Shown here piece by piece: positions 13,331 to 25,030 of a stretch of 64,000 nt of DNA. This stretch comes from Monilinia fructicola (taxonomy: Eukaryota > Ascomycota > Leotiomycetes > Helotiales > Sclerotiniaceae), in contig VICG01000004.1 in NCBI GenBank assembly GCA_008692225.1, forward strand, positions 1,178,501-1,242,500. The letters run 5' to 3'. The first letter of the stretch is position 1. The number at the start of each line of letters is the position of its first letter. A program made the position numbers and the translations under genes. The notes under the pieces were generated by a model, which saw only the letters and a list, made by a program, of their open reading frames with translations, had not been told where the DNA came from and made no database searches.

Positions 13331-13640
13331 GTGTGATTATATATAATTGTAACCCGTATGAGAATCTTTGACTTCGCAAATTCTTAGTCTGAAGGTTTTG
13401 TTTGTCTGAAATTGTTTGGGATGATTGTCATCAAATGAACCTAGGTAGCGTTGAGGCTCGGAAAATGTAATCCCACACGGGGTTTCGACGCCTCAAAGAG
13501 GGGTACCGACAGGGGGGTTGAAGGCTGACATCTCACTTCTATGGTATGCGAACTTATAGCAACATTCTTGAGCAAAGAGGCTCAAACTATATGGTCGATG
13601 ACGACTCTACGCTTGGGAACTCAACCAAAGCTATATTGTT
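13331..13640. promoter_or_regulatory. Shared divergent promoter region (AcuF-type / DUF7580)
   Basis: The 310 bp between two outward-facing start codons must hold both promoters. No TATA box or known operator is clear. A short GGGG-containing segment occurs at about 13499-13517. Assignment is by position only. Confidence 0.5.
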
Positions 13641-15838
13641 ATGGCAGGTATTGAAATTGCCGGGTTGGTCCTCGGTGGCTTCCCACTCTTAGTTTCAGCT
13701 GCAGAACACTACAAAGAAGGCTGGGAGCCTTTGGTGAAATGGAAAAGGTTCCGAACAAACTTTCTACAATTCATAGATGGCATAGATATTGAGAAACAAC
13801 TATTTGATCAGATGTTAGAGCGGCTTCTGATCTCTGCCGAAATTTCCCAAGATGAGTTACAGCACTTTCTCACGGATCCACGCTATGAGGGGTGGCACCG
13901 CGAAGATCTGGCCAGAGTCTTAAGGTCGCGCCTTGGAAATTCTTACGAGGCATTTATCAGTTCAATCAAGGCTATGAATGAGCTCATGGAAGAATTGGAA
14001 AGTCTACTGTCGCTGAAACACGGCAAGGCGAGACAAAAAACTTCCTTGTTCTCTTACCGAGGCTAATATCTTACTATTATAGTTCGATTGGGCAGATGAA
14101 GGAGCTAGTAGCTGGGATTATCAACTGAAAAGGATCCGATATAGCTTTAGCAAGAAAGGTACAAAAGCTGTAGAAGCCCTCGAAAAGCATAATCGCAAGC
14201 TTCGGGAACTGCTCGACTCAAGCGATAAATTAGATAACATGAAATCCGTGAAGAAAGATACAACATGGGGAAAGGTATTTGAATGCATAAGACACCATGC
14301 GAAAAACCTACACACTGCCATCAGAGAAGGGTGGAATTGTGATTGCCGAAAGCCTCACAACGTCGCTCTTCGATTGCAACAACGTACCTCAGGAGACTGG
14401 TCCCCGCTGTTTAATCTATCTTTTGAATACCCAGAAGAATTTCAAAGGGTTTCCCATAAACTCTACGTACGACGAGAGCTTGTCATTAGTGTAAAACCGA
14501 CCAATGCACCGGGTAATGGCCCACAAAGCCTCCTTCATCCCTCGACAGGAGTCATTGGACGCGAGAAATTGCGTCGAAACTTCGAGTTAAAGTCATCCCC
14601 AGAAGCCAACATAACAATCAAGCCAATCCTTATATCTCCTTCCTCTTCATATACCACAATATCACAATCCAGCTCTCGGGAATCTCTTTCGAGTAGCCGA
14701 TCAACAGTGCTCACGTCTGTCTCGACAAATGTCATCATAGAAGAAACGCACCCAAAGTAAGCCAAGAACAATTCTTTTCTCTACATATGAAAAAAAGTTT
14801 TCCTGCTTAGATTTTGCATATTGGTTATCAGCTTGTTGTGAGATGCTAGTGCGTGGGAACGATTCGTATTACGTCTCCTTTGAAATATTTTCACTGAAAA
14901 ACCACACTAGAAAATGGCTGTCAGAGTTCAAATCAAAAGCGAAGAAATCAGTTCGAGTTCATGCACCACATGAGACAGTGCTACCCATCCCAATTGCACC
15001 AGCGATAGCGCTACCAATTAGATCCAATTCACCTGTTTCGCCAACTCCTTGTATCCAAGCATCCCTTACGGCGACATCCGTGAATGATGTCAAAATAGAC
15101 GATCTATGCAAGACTGTCTTCAATTGTAGCGGTGCTTCCAACTGTTACTTGGGATATCTCTCGGATGAGCATCAAAACCACCACGAAATTCGATGCCATG
15201 ATGATAATTTAGCTTCTCATCATTTTCAAGAAGGGCCCTTTGTCAGCCTTGAAACGATTTTATCAAATACCAAACCTTTTCCTCCTCTGAACCGGCATGA
15301 ACGATACAAAATTGCATCCATACTCGCATCTTCGTTATTGCAGCTTCAGAATGCTCCATGGCTTGCTAGAAATTTACAAAAAGACAACATTCTCTTTCCA
15401 TGCGATTGGAACGCCCACAGAATCATGATCGATCAGCCACATCTTCCCCATTCCTTTCACTCTACAAAACTTCAACCCATGCCACCAGAAATTATACCAA
15501 AGCCCAACAGCACCGCCACCGTTAAAAAGTCACTGAGTGACCTAGGTATTATACTGCTAGAACTCTGTTTTGGGCAACGCATCGAGGAACAACCCATTCG
15601 CCAAAGCTACCTCGTTGATGGGAAAGCGCACGATAGTACAAACTACCTTACAGCTCTCGAATGGGCAGACGCGGTATGTGGACAAGAGCCAGCCTTGGAG
15701 CCTGTGATCAAATGCTGCATGTTCTGTATCTTCGAGGAGAAGGCCAATTGGGACGATCTGAAGTTTACTCAAGCTGTGTATGCGAGCGTTGTGGAGCCGT
15801 TGGAGAAGATTGTTAGTAGCTGGCCAAACGCATCTTGA
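13641..15838 (+). CDS. DUF7580 domain protein with helical N-terminal module
   Basis: Exon 1 is 13641-14027, exon 2 is 14083-14756 and exon 3 most likely 14911-15838, giving about 662 residues. The N-terminus (MAGIEIAGLVLGGFPLL, then EHYKEGWEPL) is the hydrophobic helix plus helical bundle typical of this fungal family and reminiscent of N-terminal modules of fungal NLR-like and HET-s/LOP-type proteins. A Ser-rich linker separates it from the C-terminal DUF7580. There, an L-x-R-N-L-x-K-D-N-I-L segment and an S-D-L-G-I-I-L-L-E-L helix resemble a degenerate kinase fold without the catalytic triad. Intron 1 has a non-canonical GC donor (AAG|GCGAGA..TAG, 55 bp), the only in-frame choice. The intron 2 acceptor at 14909-14910 is the only one I found that keeps frame, but it gives a longish 154-bp intron, so that join is less certain. 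Confidence 0.8.
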
Positions 15839-16276
15839 AGGATACAGTACTATTGGGTGATACATTTCTGCGCTATGGTCTCTGGGTATTTCAATACATC
15901 ACGAGGGCAGGAATAATGACCTTCCCTCGACCTTAGATCTAAGCATAAGAGGGTAATTGTATGTTAGCTCAAGTTCCTTGATGATACTATATCGACTAAC
16001 ATTACCCTGGATATATATCACAGTGATACGACTTTAGTCACAAAGGCAAACGCTTTCGCACACTTAAATAGTTTCAACGTTGTGTACGGTTCACATCAAA
16101 AAGATGCGACTGCCATGCAGCTGGTTTATACTTGAAAGGCGAGTAGACAGTAAGGCTCTGGCATCACTTTCAATATAATGGAGAAAAATACAATGATTCG
16201 TGTATCTAGGTACCTTCCTGTACCATCTGCTTGAAGCTTTCAAGATTAGGCGGGGAGTACCACCTAGCTTCATCCA
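15839..16276. other. Intergenic between convergent genes
   Basis: 438 bp between the stops of the DUF7580 (+) and GH92 (-) genes, expected to contain both 3' untranslated regions. No gene or repeat is seen. Confidence 0.6.
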
Positions 16277-18960
16277 TCAGAACCTCACATTACCAATATT
16301 CATACTAGGCGGCAAATCCTCCTCTCTTGTCCCCCAATCACTTTCTGTATCTCCCAAAACTAATTCCAACGTTTTGCCTTCCGTGAAGAATTCATGCCCA
16401 CTACATCGACATCAAATTAGCCCATCCCATATCTCCACTCCACCGCCCACTTGAATGAACAAAGAAAATCCATCAACTCACATCCAGCTTCGATTCCACC
16501 TCACCCCATCCACCCACGCACTCTGCACATAAATGTTCTTCACGCCTCCATCCCATCCCAGATTCCTCATTGTACTCTTCTTCCCATTTGCATTCGTAAA
16601 ACTCACGGCTTCGAAAAATGGGGGGATTATTAAATATACATTTTGTCCCGGGTTGGGGAAGAAACCCATCATAGAAAATGCTGCAAAAGAGGCCATGGCG
16701 CCGGTATCATCGTTACCCGGGAGACCGGTGGTAGAAGCGTTAAAGTAGGAGGGGATGTAGGAGTGGGCGCGTGAGGCGGAGAGGGCGGGGCGGGCAGCGT
16801 ACTAGGAAGTGGATTAGCAAAGTGGAGATGTGGAATAAAAGTGGTGACAGAGATTGGGGGAGTCATAAACGAAGGGGGAGGGTGTTGAGAAAAGTGTGGA
16901 AGACAAACGTGGTAGAGAAAAACTGTTAGAAAACGAGGGTTCATTTCCAATATCTGTCAGACCACTAGTATGTAAATAATCAAGACGAGAAATGAATTCT
17001 TGTGGTCCTCCGATCAGATCGATCAGAGTCGCGATATCGTGCGGCACAAAGCTAATTATATGTCAGTTGAGCATTTGCGATATACTGAGAAAAAAGAACA
17101 AACAATTGATACTCCCAGATACTATCCTCGAATGTCTCTTGCGGATTACTTGTCAAACTACAAAACGAATCCAACGGACTACACAGTATCGGATCTTGAT
17201 ACCCCCATGTCCCATTCTGATATTTAGGTTGGAAAAATCCCGTAAACCCCGTATCCACGCGGTTGATATACGAAGTTTGATCTTCCTTCCACAAGTTCTT
17301 CCAATTTGTCGCGCGCTGTAAGTATTTCGTATACTCTGGTCTTCCCAACCCCTTTCCAAGAGTAGAGATACAGAAATCGTTATATGAATACTCTAACGTT
17401 CTAGAAATACTTCTTGAATTTGTACCAAAGCCTAGATAATCATAGTCGAGGTATGGGATATAATTCAGCGCTTTCCATGACACAAGACCGCCGCGCCCTT
17501 CGTTAGACCAATCTAGAGGTTCATTTTCTGCGTCATTGACTACTGCTTCATAGGCCAATTGCCAATTTATACCGGTGAGGTTTTTCACGTATGCATCAGT
17601 GATGACGTTATCGGCGTTGGAGCCACCCTGAGTAAAGCCTTTGCAGAGACTCATGCGGCAATCCGGGAGCCAGCCAATATGCTTGTAGGTATCGAGAAGA
17701 CTGCGTATCATTTCCGATAGAGAGGATGGATCGATGATAGTGAGAAATGGTAGTTGTGATCTGAATGCATCCCACATACTATTGAATTGTTAGTCGTCTA
17801 GATCTCTGGCCAATTTGACTAGCCTGGATAACTTACCAGTAAAATGAATCAAAGTATGGTTCTGTACTTTCCCATAGAGGATTCTCACCGGTATAGTTTT
17901 GGGGGGACATCATAGTCCTGTATATTGAGCTATAAAAGTTCGTCAATAGTGACGTATCACTACTATTACCAGTTTCTACAGTCACAATGCTCAACTTCTC
18001 CCTCCATACATCCTCGGCTCTCTTCTTCAGTCCAGCAAAGTCCCAGTCGGGAATTTCATTTTCTGCATTTTGGCAAGCTTTGTCCGAGCTCACAAGACTA
18101 ACACCTACTCTCGCATTAACAGTTCCATTAGTCGGCGTATTGAAGCGAACAAACCCTCCAGCTTGAATATAGAAGAGGTTTATGCCTCTCGTAACGAACA
18201 ATTCCTTTGGCTCCGTTCCTGCTCTATTGTTGACCCATATTCCAGTGTCTAGGATGCTCGCCCCTGAGAAATCAACACAAACATATGACATGAAAGAACC
18301 ACTACCAAAACTTGGGATAAATGTTCCATTTGCCTTGATACGACCATCGTCAGCGATGCTGATCGTTGCGTTTTGCCTGCTGGCGTTCAAGTCTGTCAAG
18401 TCCAAGAGAATGAGAGGACTCAATGCGGCCCCAGTTGAGGATGCTTGGGCGGGAAATTTAAAGTGATAAAGAGCAGCATGCTCTGAAACTGACATTTCCG
18501 CATATATTCCATTGACTAGACTTAATCCAAAGTATCCTGGCGTAGCCACCACGGAGTCAAGAAAATATGGCGTGGCTCGATCCGTAATCAAGAATTGGCA
18601 ATTATCAATGACATCGTCGGGACAGTACTGTGGAAACAATGGAAAGTTTCCCATTGAAGGGTTTCCCCCCGTTCCAGAATCATGCATATGGGAGAACCCA
18701 GTCACATTGCTACCATCCGTTGAAAAACCGGCAGTATTTTGCCCATCAACGTCAGCAACTGCCTTGGCCATTCCGTATGGAAGCGTAGCTCCTGCGAAAA
18801 CGTTGCCACCATTATCAGTACCGATAAATTGGTTGACGTATTGGAGCGGATCGGAACTACTTGAATTCTTTGACGTGGGATTGGTAGTGTTCCATTGAGC
18901 AACTACTGGAGATGAAAGAAATGAAACGATGAAAGCTCCGAAGTATTGTTTATAAATCAT
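16277..18960 (-). CDS. GH92 secreted alpha-1,2-mannosidase family protein (one frame break)
   Basis: Five exons: 18960-17837, 17778-17104, 17051-16909, 16801-16482 and 16400-16277, about 794 residues. The N-terminus (MIYKQYFGAFIVSFL..VVAQ) is a signal peptide, so the product is secreted. I chose ATG 18960 because the codon six upstream is TTG. GH92 landmarks run in order: F-I-G-T-D-N-G-G-N-V-F-A-G at the N-terminus, F-S-H-M-H-D-S-G-T-G-G, Y-R-T-M-M-S-P-Q, W-D-A-F-R, F-F-V-P-H-D, L-P-G-N-D-D-T-G-A-M and a final W-I-G-H-E-F-F. These are calcium-dependent exo-mannosidases that trim alpha-mannosides. Many N-x-S/T sequons fit secretion. In exon 3 the frame slips by one base in an A4 run (T4 on the coding strand) at 16930-16933, just after the conserved G-N-E motif. 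Removing one base restores the family sequence, so a sequence error is more likely than a pseudogene. Confidence 0.88.
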
Positions 18961-19681
18961 AATGAAATCGAGAGACAAACGATGAGATAGGCGTTTGCAA
19001 GATTTCTGGGATACGAATGTGAGCTGTCATTATGATTAAATACTTTCTTCAACGCGGGGTCACGAACAATCATATCCGTATTCATGCAGTACTGCATCAC
19101 TAGGATGCAGGAACCTAGGAGCTGCATTTCTATATCGATACCTTCCTATATAAGGTAAGAAGCGATGAGTATCTAAACTCAACGCTCATTAGCTGCAGCG
19201 ATCGACATGAATTGCCGCATGCTTGATATATATAACCCAAAATATGAAGTAGTTGTATTGAATTGATAAAGAACAGAATAATCAGATTCGAAGATACCAA
19301 GAAAGTGAGATTTGTCTCCTGAGCATAAATTGAGTTATTGGTTTCCGGCGCTATCATCCCAATCGGTTCAAAATGAAGAACGCACAACATCTCGCTCTTT
19401 AGGAAACCTAAGAAAAACTACTTACTGCTATTCTCAAAATAATATTGAGCCCCTTTCAGGAAACTTCCCACGTATTTACCTGATATTGAGTAGCAATCAA
19501 TGAACAACAGTCAAGTTGCGGGAAACAGAAGCTATGCACCGAAAAACTGTGCATTTAAGATTCATTGCTCATGTCTATACATGCTGATGTCAAATTGGCA
19601 AACTACCCAAACTCTAGAGCCAGTTGAAATAAGCTTACTTAGCCTCCACCGGCCCAGGGATAGGGGAAACAGACAAGGTAT
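18961..19681. other. Intergenic, no supported gene
   Basis: Promoter side of the GH92 gene and 3' side of the HD gene. AT-rich with short palindromic TATATATA segments around 19228-19235. No gene was recognised. Confidence 0.55.
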
Positions 19682-20488
19682 TTATTCATCGCGCTCACCA
19701 TCCATGAGTGACACCTCTGATGTAATACGTGGTTCGTACCCGTCCTCAATTGCGACTTCCTCTACCCACCAATCCTTGAATATCTTCAGTCGTCGGGTCG
19801 CTTCATGCGCCATCTCTCTGCCGGGCCATGTCTTCATGTGAGGCTCCAGATTAAGTAACTTCCGATCGAATATTTCCATCGAATCGGTCATCGACCTGAG
19901 GGTTTTCGCACCACCATATGTGAAGACTCTTCCGATACCAATTGCTCCAATTGAATCTATACGATCCGCATCTTGGACAATGGCAAGCTCAGGGTATTGA
20001 TCGATGAGATTCCGAACATGTTGAACATCTTTCATCTCTTCGAAGTAAGAAACGCCCGAACAGATAGTCTGTACTTTCGAAGCTAGGTCGGGATCCGCTC
20101 CCAATCCCACTAGCAAAGTCCTTATCATGGTCGTCGGATCCTCCTTCTTGACATCGACGTACTTTCTATCTCCAACATCATGTAACAAAGCAGAAAGAGT
20201 AATGGTAGTCATGTCGTATTGTGGAACAAATTGATCCTTCTGTGCAGCATCTGCAACTATCTTATCGTGTATAATATGAGCTCTGTGGACAACACGTTTG
20301 ACATGGGCGAAATCGTGAGAAGCATCGTATTTAGACATGTACCATTCGACATGTTCTTCGACTTTAGTGACCAGTTCTGCGGCGGTAGCCATTTTGTATG
20401 TTTTGGTGGGACACCCGAGGTTTTGAAGAATTTGTCGTCTTGAGGGCTTGCGGAATATACTCATAGATAACCACTTTATCACAGGCAT
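19682..20488 (-). CDS. HD-domain phosphohydrolase (YedJ/YpgQ-like)
   Basis: Single-exon gene, up to 268 residues. The HD metal-binding signature is complete: H-D-F-A-H-V-K-R-V (first His), L-L-H-D-V-G-D (His-Asp pair) and Q-D-A-D-R-I-D-S-I-G (final Asp) in the usual spacing. Overall length from the inner methionine (about 235 residues) matches the bacterial YedJ/YpgQ group and its fungal relatives, some of which hydrolyse nucleotides or dNTPs with Mn2+. Three in-frame ATGs exist, at 20488, 20467 and 20392. The last (M-A-T-A-A-E-L) begins the conserved domain. The upstream 32 residues are Arg/Ser-rich and could be a mitochondrial presequence or untranslated. The substrate cannot be read from the sequence. 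Confidence 0.85.
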   Translation of the reverse strand: MPVIKWLSMSIFRKPSRRQILQNLGCPTKTYKMATAAELVTKVEEHVEWYMSKYDASHDFAHVKRVVHRAHIIHDKIVADAAQKDQFVPQYDMTTITLSALLHDVGDRKYVDVKKEDPTTMIRTLLVGLGADPDLASKVQTICSGVSYFEEMKDVQHVRNLIDQYPELAIVQDADRIDSIGAIGIGRVFTYGGAKTLRSMTDSMEIFDRKLLNLEPHMKTWPGREMAHEATRRLKIFKDWWVEEVAIEDGYEPRITSEVSLMDGERDE

Positions 20489-23400
20489 ACTTCCAGTATT
20501 TAAGAAAACATGCGAATCATAATCTCACATCCTACTTACCGGGTGACTTTTATGTACTCACCCTCATGGCTTTTGTAAACAAACGTTGGGATGCAGAAGG
20601 TGTTAGAATACCGTGTCGTGCACACACAACATATATGAGCCTCTTCTCTCTGGGTAGATAATGCAATAATCCGCAAAGAGTACAAAGGCAGGAATACTGC
20701 AGAGACCCATGGATACGATCATCCCTTTGAGAATCATTAATCAATAGATGATGCTAGTATCTTTGAGGTGCATGAACAGAGATGATACCTTGAGCATTTT
20801 TAGGAATTCCTAGAAGGATTATGGCAGAACTTCGGCGACATGAATAAGCGGAGTAATGTTAGTCAACCTTACAGGCATCGAAAATCAATCCATTGACAAA
20901 AGTACAGCAAGGTCTCTTCCAACCTCACTATAATCATAGATTCCATACACTCCAAAAGTATTTGGATTCCTTTCGATTTCGTTGTTTTCTTTGGCAAGTA
21001 GTTTGATCAATCAAGCAATTGAGAGGTTCCATACTTTTCACGCCCAAGCGGGAAGCTGCTTGAATGAAAGGGCAAACGGTCATCATAATGAGTCCGTACA
21101 AAGTTGATTAGTGATCAGAGAGTTCTTGTATGAAGTTTGATGGCTACAATCAAGTAGGTTGGAGCAATAGTAAAGATGGTACAGTTTTTAGACTGAACCA
21201 GAGCACGGAATACACACACACACACACATATATATATCCATATGTATATAGCCAGAAGTCAAATGGGTATGGAAGAGTACATCATGACCCAACCAAAATA
21301 TCTCCCGAAAGCACAAAACCTAGTAGCAATCGACCAATTATCAATAGGGTGAGAAAAGTCGAGGAATGAACGAGATGGAAAAACAAAAACATGGCATTAT
21401 TATTCTCATCTAATAATAATGGGTTGCCTGAATTTACGCTTGAGGCAACACGCCTATTTTCAAACAACCCTGGGATAACCTTGGAACTATGAAAGAATAA
21501 AGTCATACTGAAACTCCTGGAGATGTTACAACGGGTGGAACATCCATGTTAGGGGCTATAAATCCAAAGGGCAGATGGATTGATACACCCCAAGGCAACT
21601 CAAATCATCTCGGGGTTTTCCAACGTCGCCAAAATTCCGCACTTTCCATCTCAACTTCAAGTTTGTCGGCAAATTCCCAGTTCTGTTTAGTCTTGAGTTT
21701 GTTTAACTTTTGGTAACCTTGGAATTCTTTTTCTGGCTATTTTTGTATCTCGTCATACCATTTGGATTCCAAGCAAGCAGCTTCTCTATGGATTTGCTCC
21801 TTTTGATTTTTAACCGAAATGTAACAAAGATTGGCCGGAAGCATCGAGGAACCAATGTGCTATCCTTGCTGAATTTATTCCTTTACAGTGATCAAAAAAA
21901 TGACACCTCTGTTTACCAGCAACCTTCATGTTACTTGATGGATCTTTGACTCTTTGGAGTATCTAATCACATTCTTACTAATATCGAGCAAAGTCTAAGG
22001 CGTCATATCCGCTAGATTTTATACTCCCACATAGAGGTACCTACCTAGGTATAACATAAAAAACCACTGACCAGACAAAGACTAAACGAAACCTCCTCAT
22101 CACCAACCCCAACGCGAACCCATCTACCGAGTCCCTTAATGACACTTACCTAGTATGTATCCCTCAAGCTCATATACTCCCCGAGATTCCTTTCCTGTCC
22201 TAAACACCACACTACCACAACACCACTCTACACCTCAAATGTAAGACTCAGTTATCTAGAAAATCCCACCATCACTCATTCACAAAAACTTATACAGCAC
22301 GTCGAAGATAAATAAATATGAATTTCCCGCACCGCACCACATCGCATCGCATGTCTAAAGATTAAAGGGAAGTCCCGCAGAGTCGATATCTTAGTATTTA
22401 TAGCCTCCGCACAATACCATGTAATACCGTACCGTCCCGGTATCTGAACTGCATGTTAGCGAATAATTCTATGCTATGAGTTGGCAAATCCATGGGTATA
22501 GATGTGTCTCGAAACGTCAATCACGATATCTCGAAATTTGATACTGCGTCAAGGTTTGAATTTGAGGGGGTTTCTTTGAAAAGATGAGGAGGGAATTTCC
22601 ACGCAGAGAGTGTAATGTGTATGAGGTTCTGTGGGATGATAAAGCGGGAAGAGTTTAGGAGGTTGAATCATGTGCGCTGGTATCATGAGGTAATTAGTGG
22701 AACAATAATTTGTGAAGCAAGAGAGGCTCTCAGAATACATTTCCAGGATTTGTGAAGTTGGGAAAGCTCACTGGGAGCAAAGTCCCCCTTGGCTCTTGGT
22801 AAAATTTCCCCAACATGACCTTTTTGAATATTGAATGATTTGTTATGTTTTTTTTTAAATCAAAAGTAGGAGAATAAATTAGTCTCTCGTTTAAACGTAT
22901 CAATTTCCCGGAGCAAACGAGGGGAAAAAGGAAGTGCGAATCGTTGACGTCCGCTTCACTTGGGAATTACCTCCTTTGGTAGTTTCTTGTATGCGTAGGT
23001 GATTGATGAACACCTAGGCTTGGCTTACCTTGTGAGAATTTATGATAGTATATCCTTGCGCGATTGTATGCCTAGAATTTAATTTTGATCCCATCATAGG
23101 TATGCGGGAGCACTTATTAGAAGGGTGACCTTGAAATTGCAATAATGCATATCATGGACCTTTCGGTCGAGATCAACAATACCCGTGGACAAGCTAGACC
23201 AGGGGAGCGATAAGATTAGGTAATCTTCAATATGCCTTCATCCATCCCACGAGTTCAAAAGCATCATGCCGTCCCATGTTGATTAATTATCCATCAATTT
23301 CATCCATCTCATCATCATTTCATCATCAGGACAAATCTTACATCATAAACGTCCTTGCCCATCATGCACCCTCAACAAGCCATCAAACACTTGGGCATCG

Positions 23401-25030
23401 AGCATAAAGTTCACAGAATAATAAGGTTAATCAACAAACCGTTTTTACTGTACATGAAACCAAGCAAGCATTAACACCAGACCGAAACACCCGGCTGTCC
23501 TCACAAGTTACAACTCAGTAAATACCCGGCGAGAACTTTAACCTTATTATAATATCCATTAATATATATAGATTATCCTTCCAGTCAAATCAATCCGAAG
23601 TCTTAACTCTTGAGCTATATACCCATTTATCATCCCTCCGGAAGAATTAATAAGCTACTTACTACAGTAGAGTAATACAGAGTAGCCTAATGGGTACCTA
23701 CAGTAGGTATATAAACGACAATATTCCTGACTCGCATTACCGATGTTGGCAAGTGAGAATTGGCTTTTCGCGACTCGTGATCTGCCGACGGTGGATGTAC
23801 TCCGTGGGTATCTCGACTGTAATTGAAGTATGATACAGTACTGTACACCGTACGGAGGATATCAGACGATAGTCAAGCAAGGACCCTTAATATACAAAAT
23901 ATCTACTGTAACGTTCGATCTGCAGTACTGTACTGTAAAACTGTACATTAATTGGATCCCAATATATTTCTGTAGTATAGTGTCAATATAGATTCCCAAC
24001 CCAATTAGAAAGAACAGGGAGGGCCGGGAGAGCATACCGAATGAAAAATTATACAGTACACTGAGTACAGTACAGAGTACCTAGAATTCTTACCGAGGCC
24101 CGGGGGTACCAATCTACGTGTACCAAGTAGAATAGGAATAGTCATCTGCGCGAACCAATCACAGACCTGCTTTCCCCTATGTGAACCGATTAACCGATGA
24201 ATGAACTAACAAAGTCACGGAGACCCGTAGACCTGTTTATTAGTATTATTAGTACCCTATATACTGTAATATATACTCTACGGAGTACCTACTCTGTAGA
24301 TATCGAATATCGGAAATTGGAGTACCGGGACTACCTGGGTAATCTAAAGATGAATATATGATAACGGACATTTCGTTTTAGTAGTATCTATCTCTTCAGG
24401 CATCTCCAGTTGTTCAGGTATCCATTGATTCCCAAGGAAAAAAAGCGTGATGGACTATGCTTATATTTTGCCGATGGATGCTGTGTAACATATATGTATT
24501 TGTACATGGATAGATATATATGTCTACGTACCTACCAAGATATTATCCCATCTAAATTCTTACTCGTGGCAATTCCAATGATTGGCTCAAGGTATCAAAG
24601 GTTGACTTTCAAGGGATTTCATTCAGGATGAATCTTCTGCATGAGTTCTGCCGGCCATGATGCGAGGTGCGGGGTCAGAAGCCTTGCACAGTCACTGTGA
24701 GAATTTAATCTAGCAATGGACTAGGTAACCTTTGTAAGATTTTAAGGATTGAATTCATTATATCTAGGTATGCTGAGGATAGCTCAGTTTACAAGACTTT
24801 GTAAACACTGTAAGGATTATCAACTGAAACTTGGATGAGCAAACTTTTAGAAAATTCAAATTCCGAAAGATTGCCATGCTTCAAATTATTATTTCGTTCA
24901 CGTTAACCGTTATAACATATTGGGTATAATGAAAAGCAAAATGCTTTAGGACGAGCTTTTATTGATATGTTACACCATATAGCCCAAACCCCGTGAAGAT
25001 CCCCCGTTCCCAGACCATGATGTAAATGAT
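20489..25030. other. 4.5 kb gene-poor block
   Basis: No open frame longer than ~80 codons and no recognisable protein. It contains a CA/TA microsatellite (about 21213-21235), a dense set of GTAC / ACTGTAC / TACAGTA palindromic words at about 23650-24330, and TACCTAGGTA-like boxes near 22035-22050. Candidate contents are long promoters or untranslated regions of flanking genes, non-coding RNA, or decayed repeats. I could not identify a transposon. Confidence 0.55.
21213..21236. repeat. CA/TA dinucleotide microsatellite
   Basis: A run of about eight CA units is followed directly by about four TA units. Simple sequence repeat in non-coding DNA. Confidence 0.85.

Noticed and set aside
16806..16908. 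Reading the 3' part of GH92 exon 3 as an in-frame Pro/His-rich extension
   Set aside because: GTTTGT..CTAG intron ends join H to Y-A-A-R-P-A-L, restoring the GH92 sequence; the extension does not.
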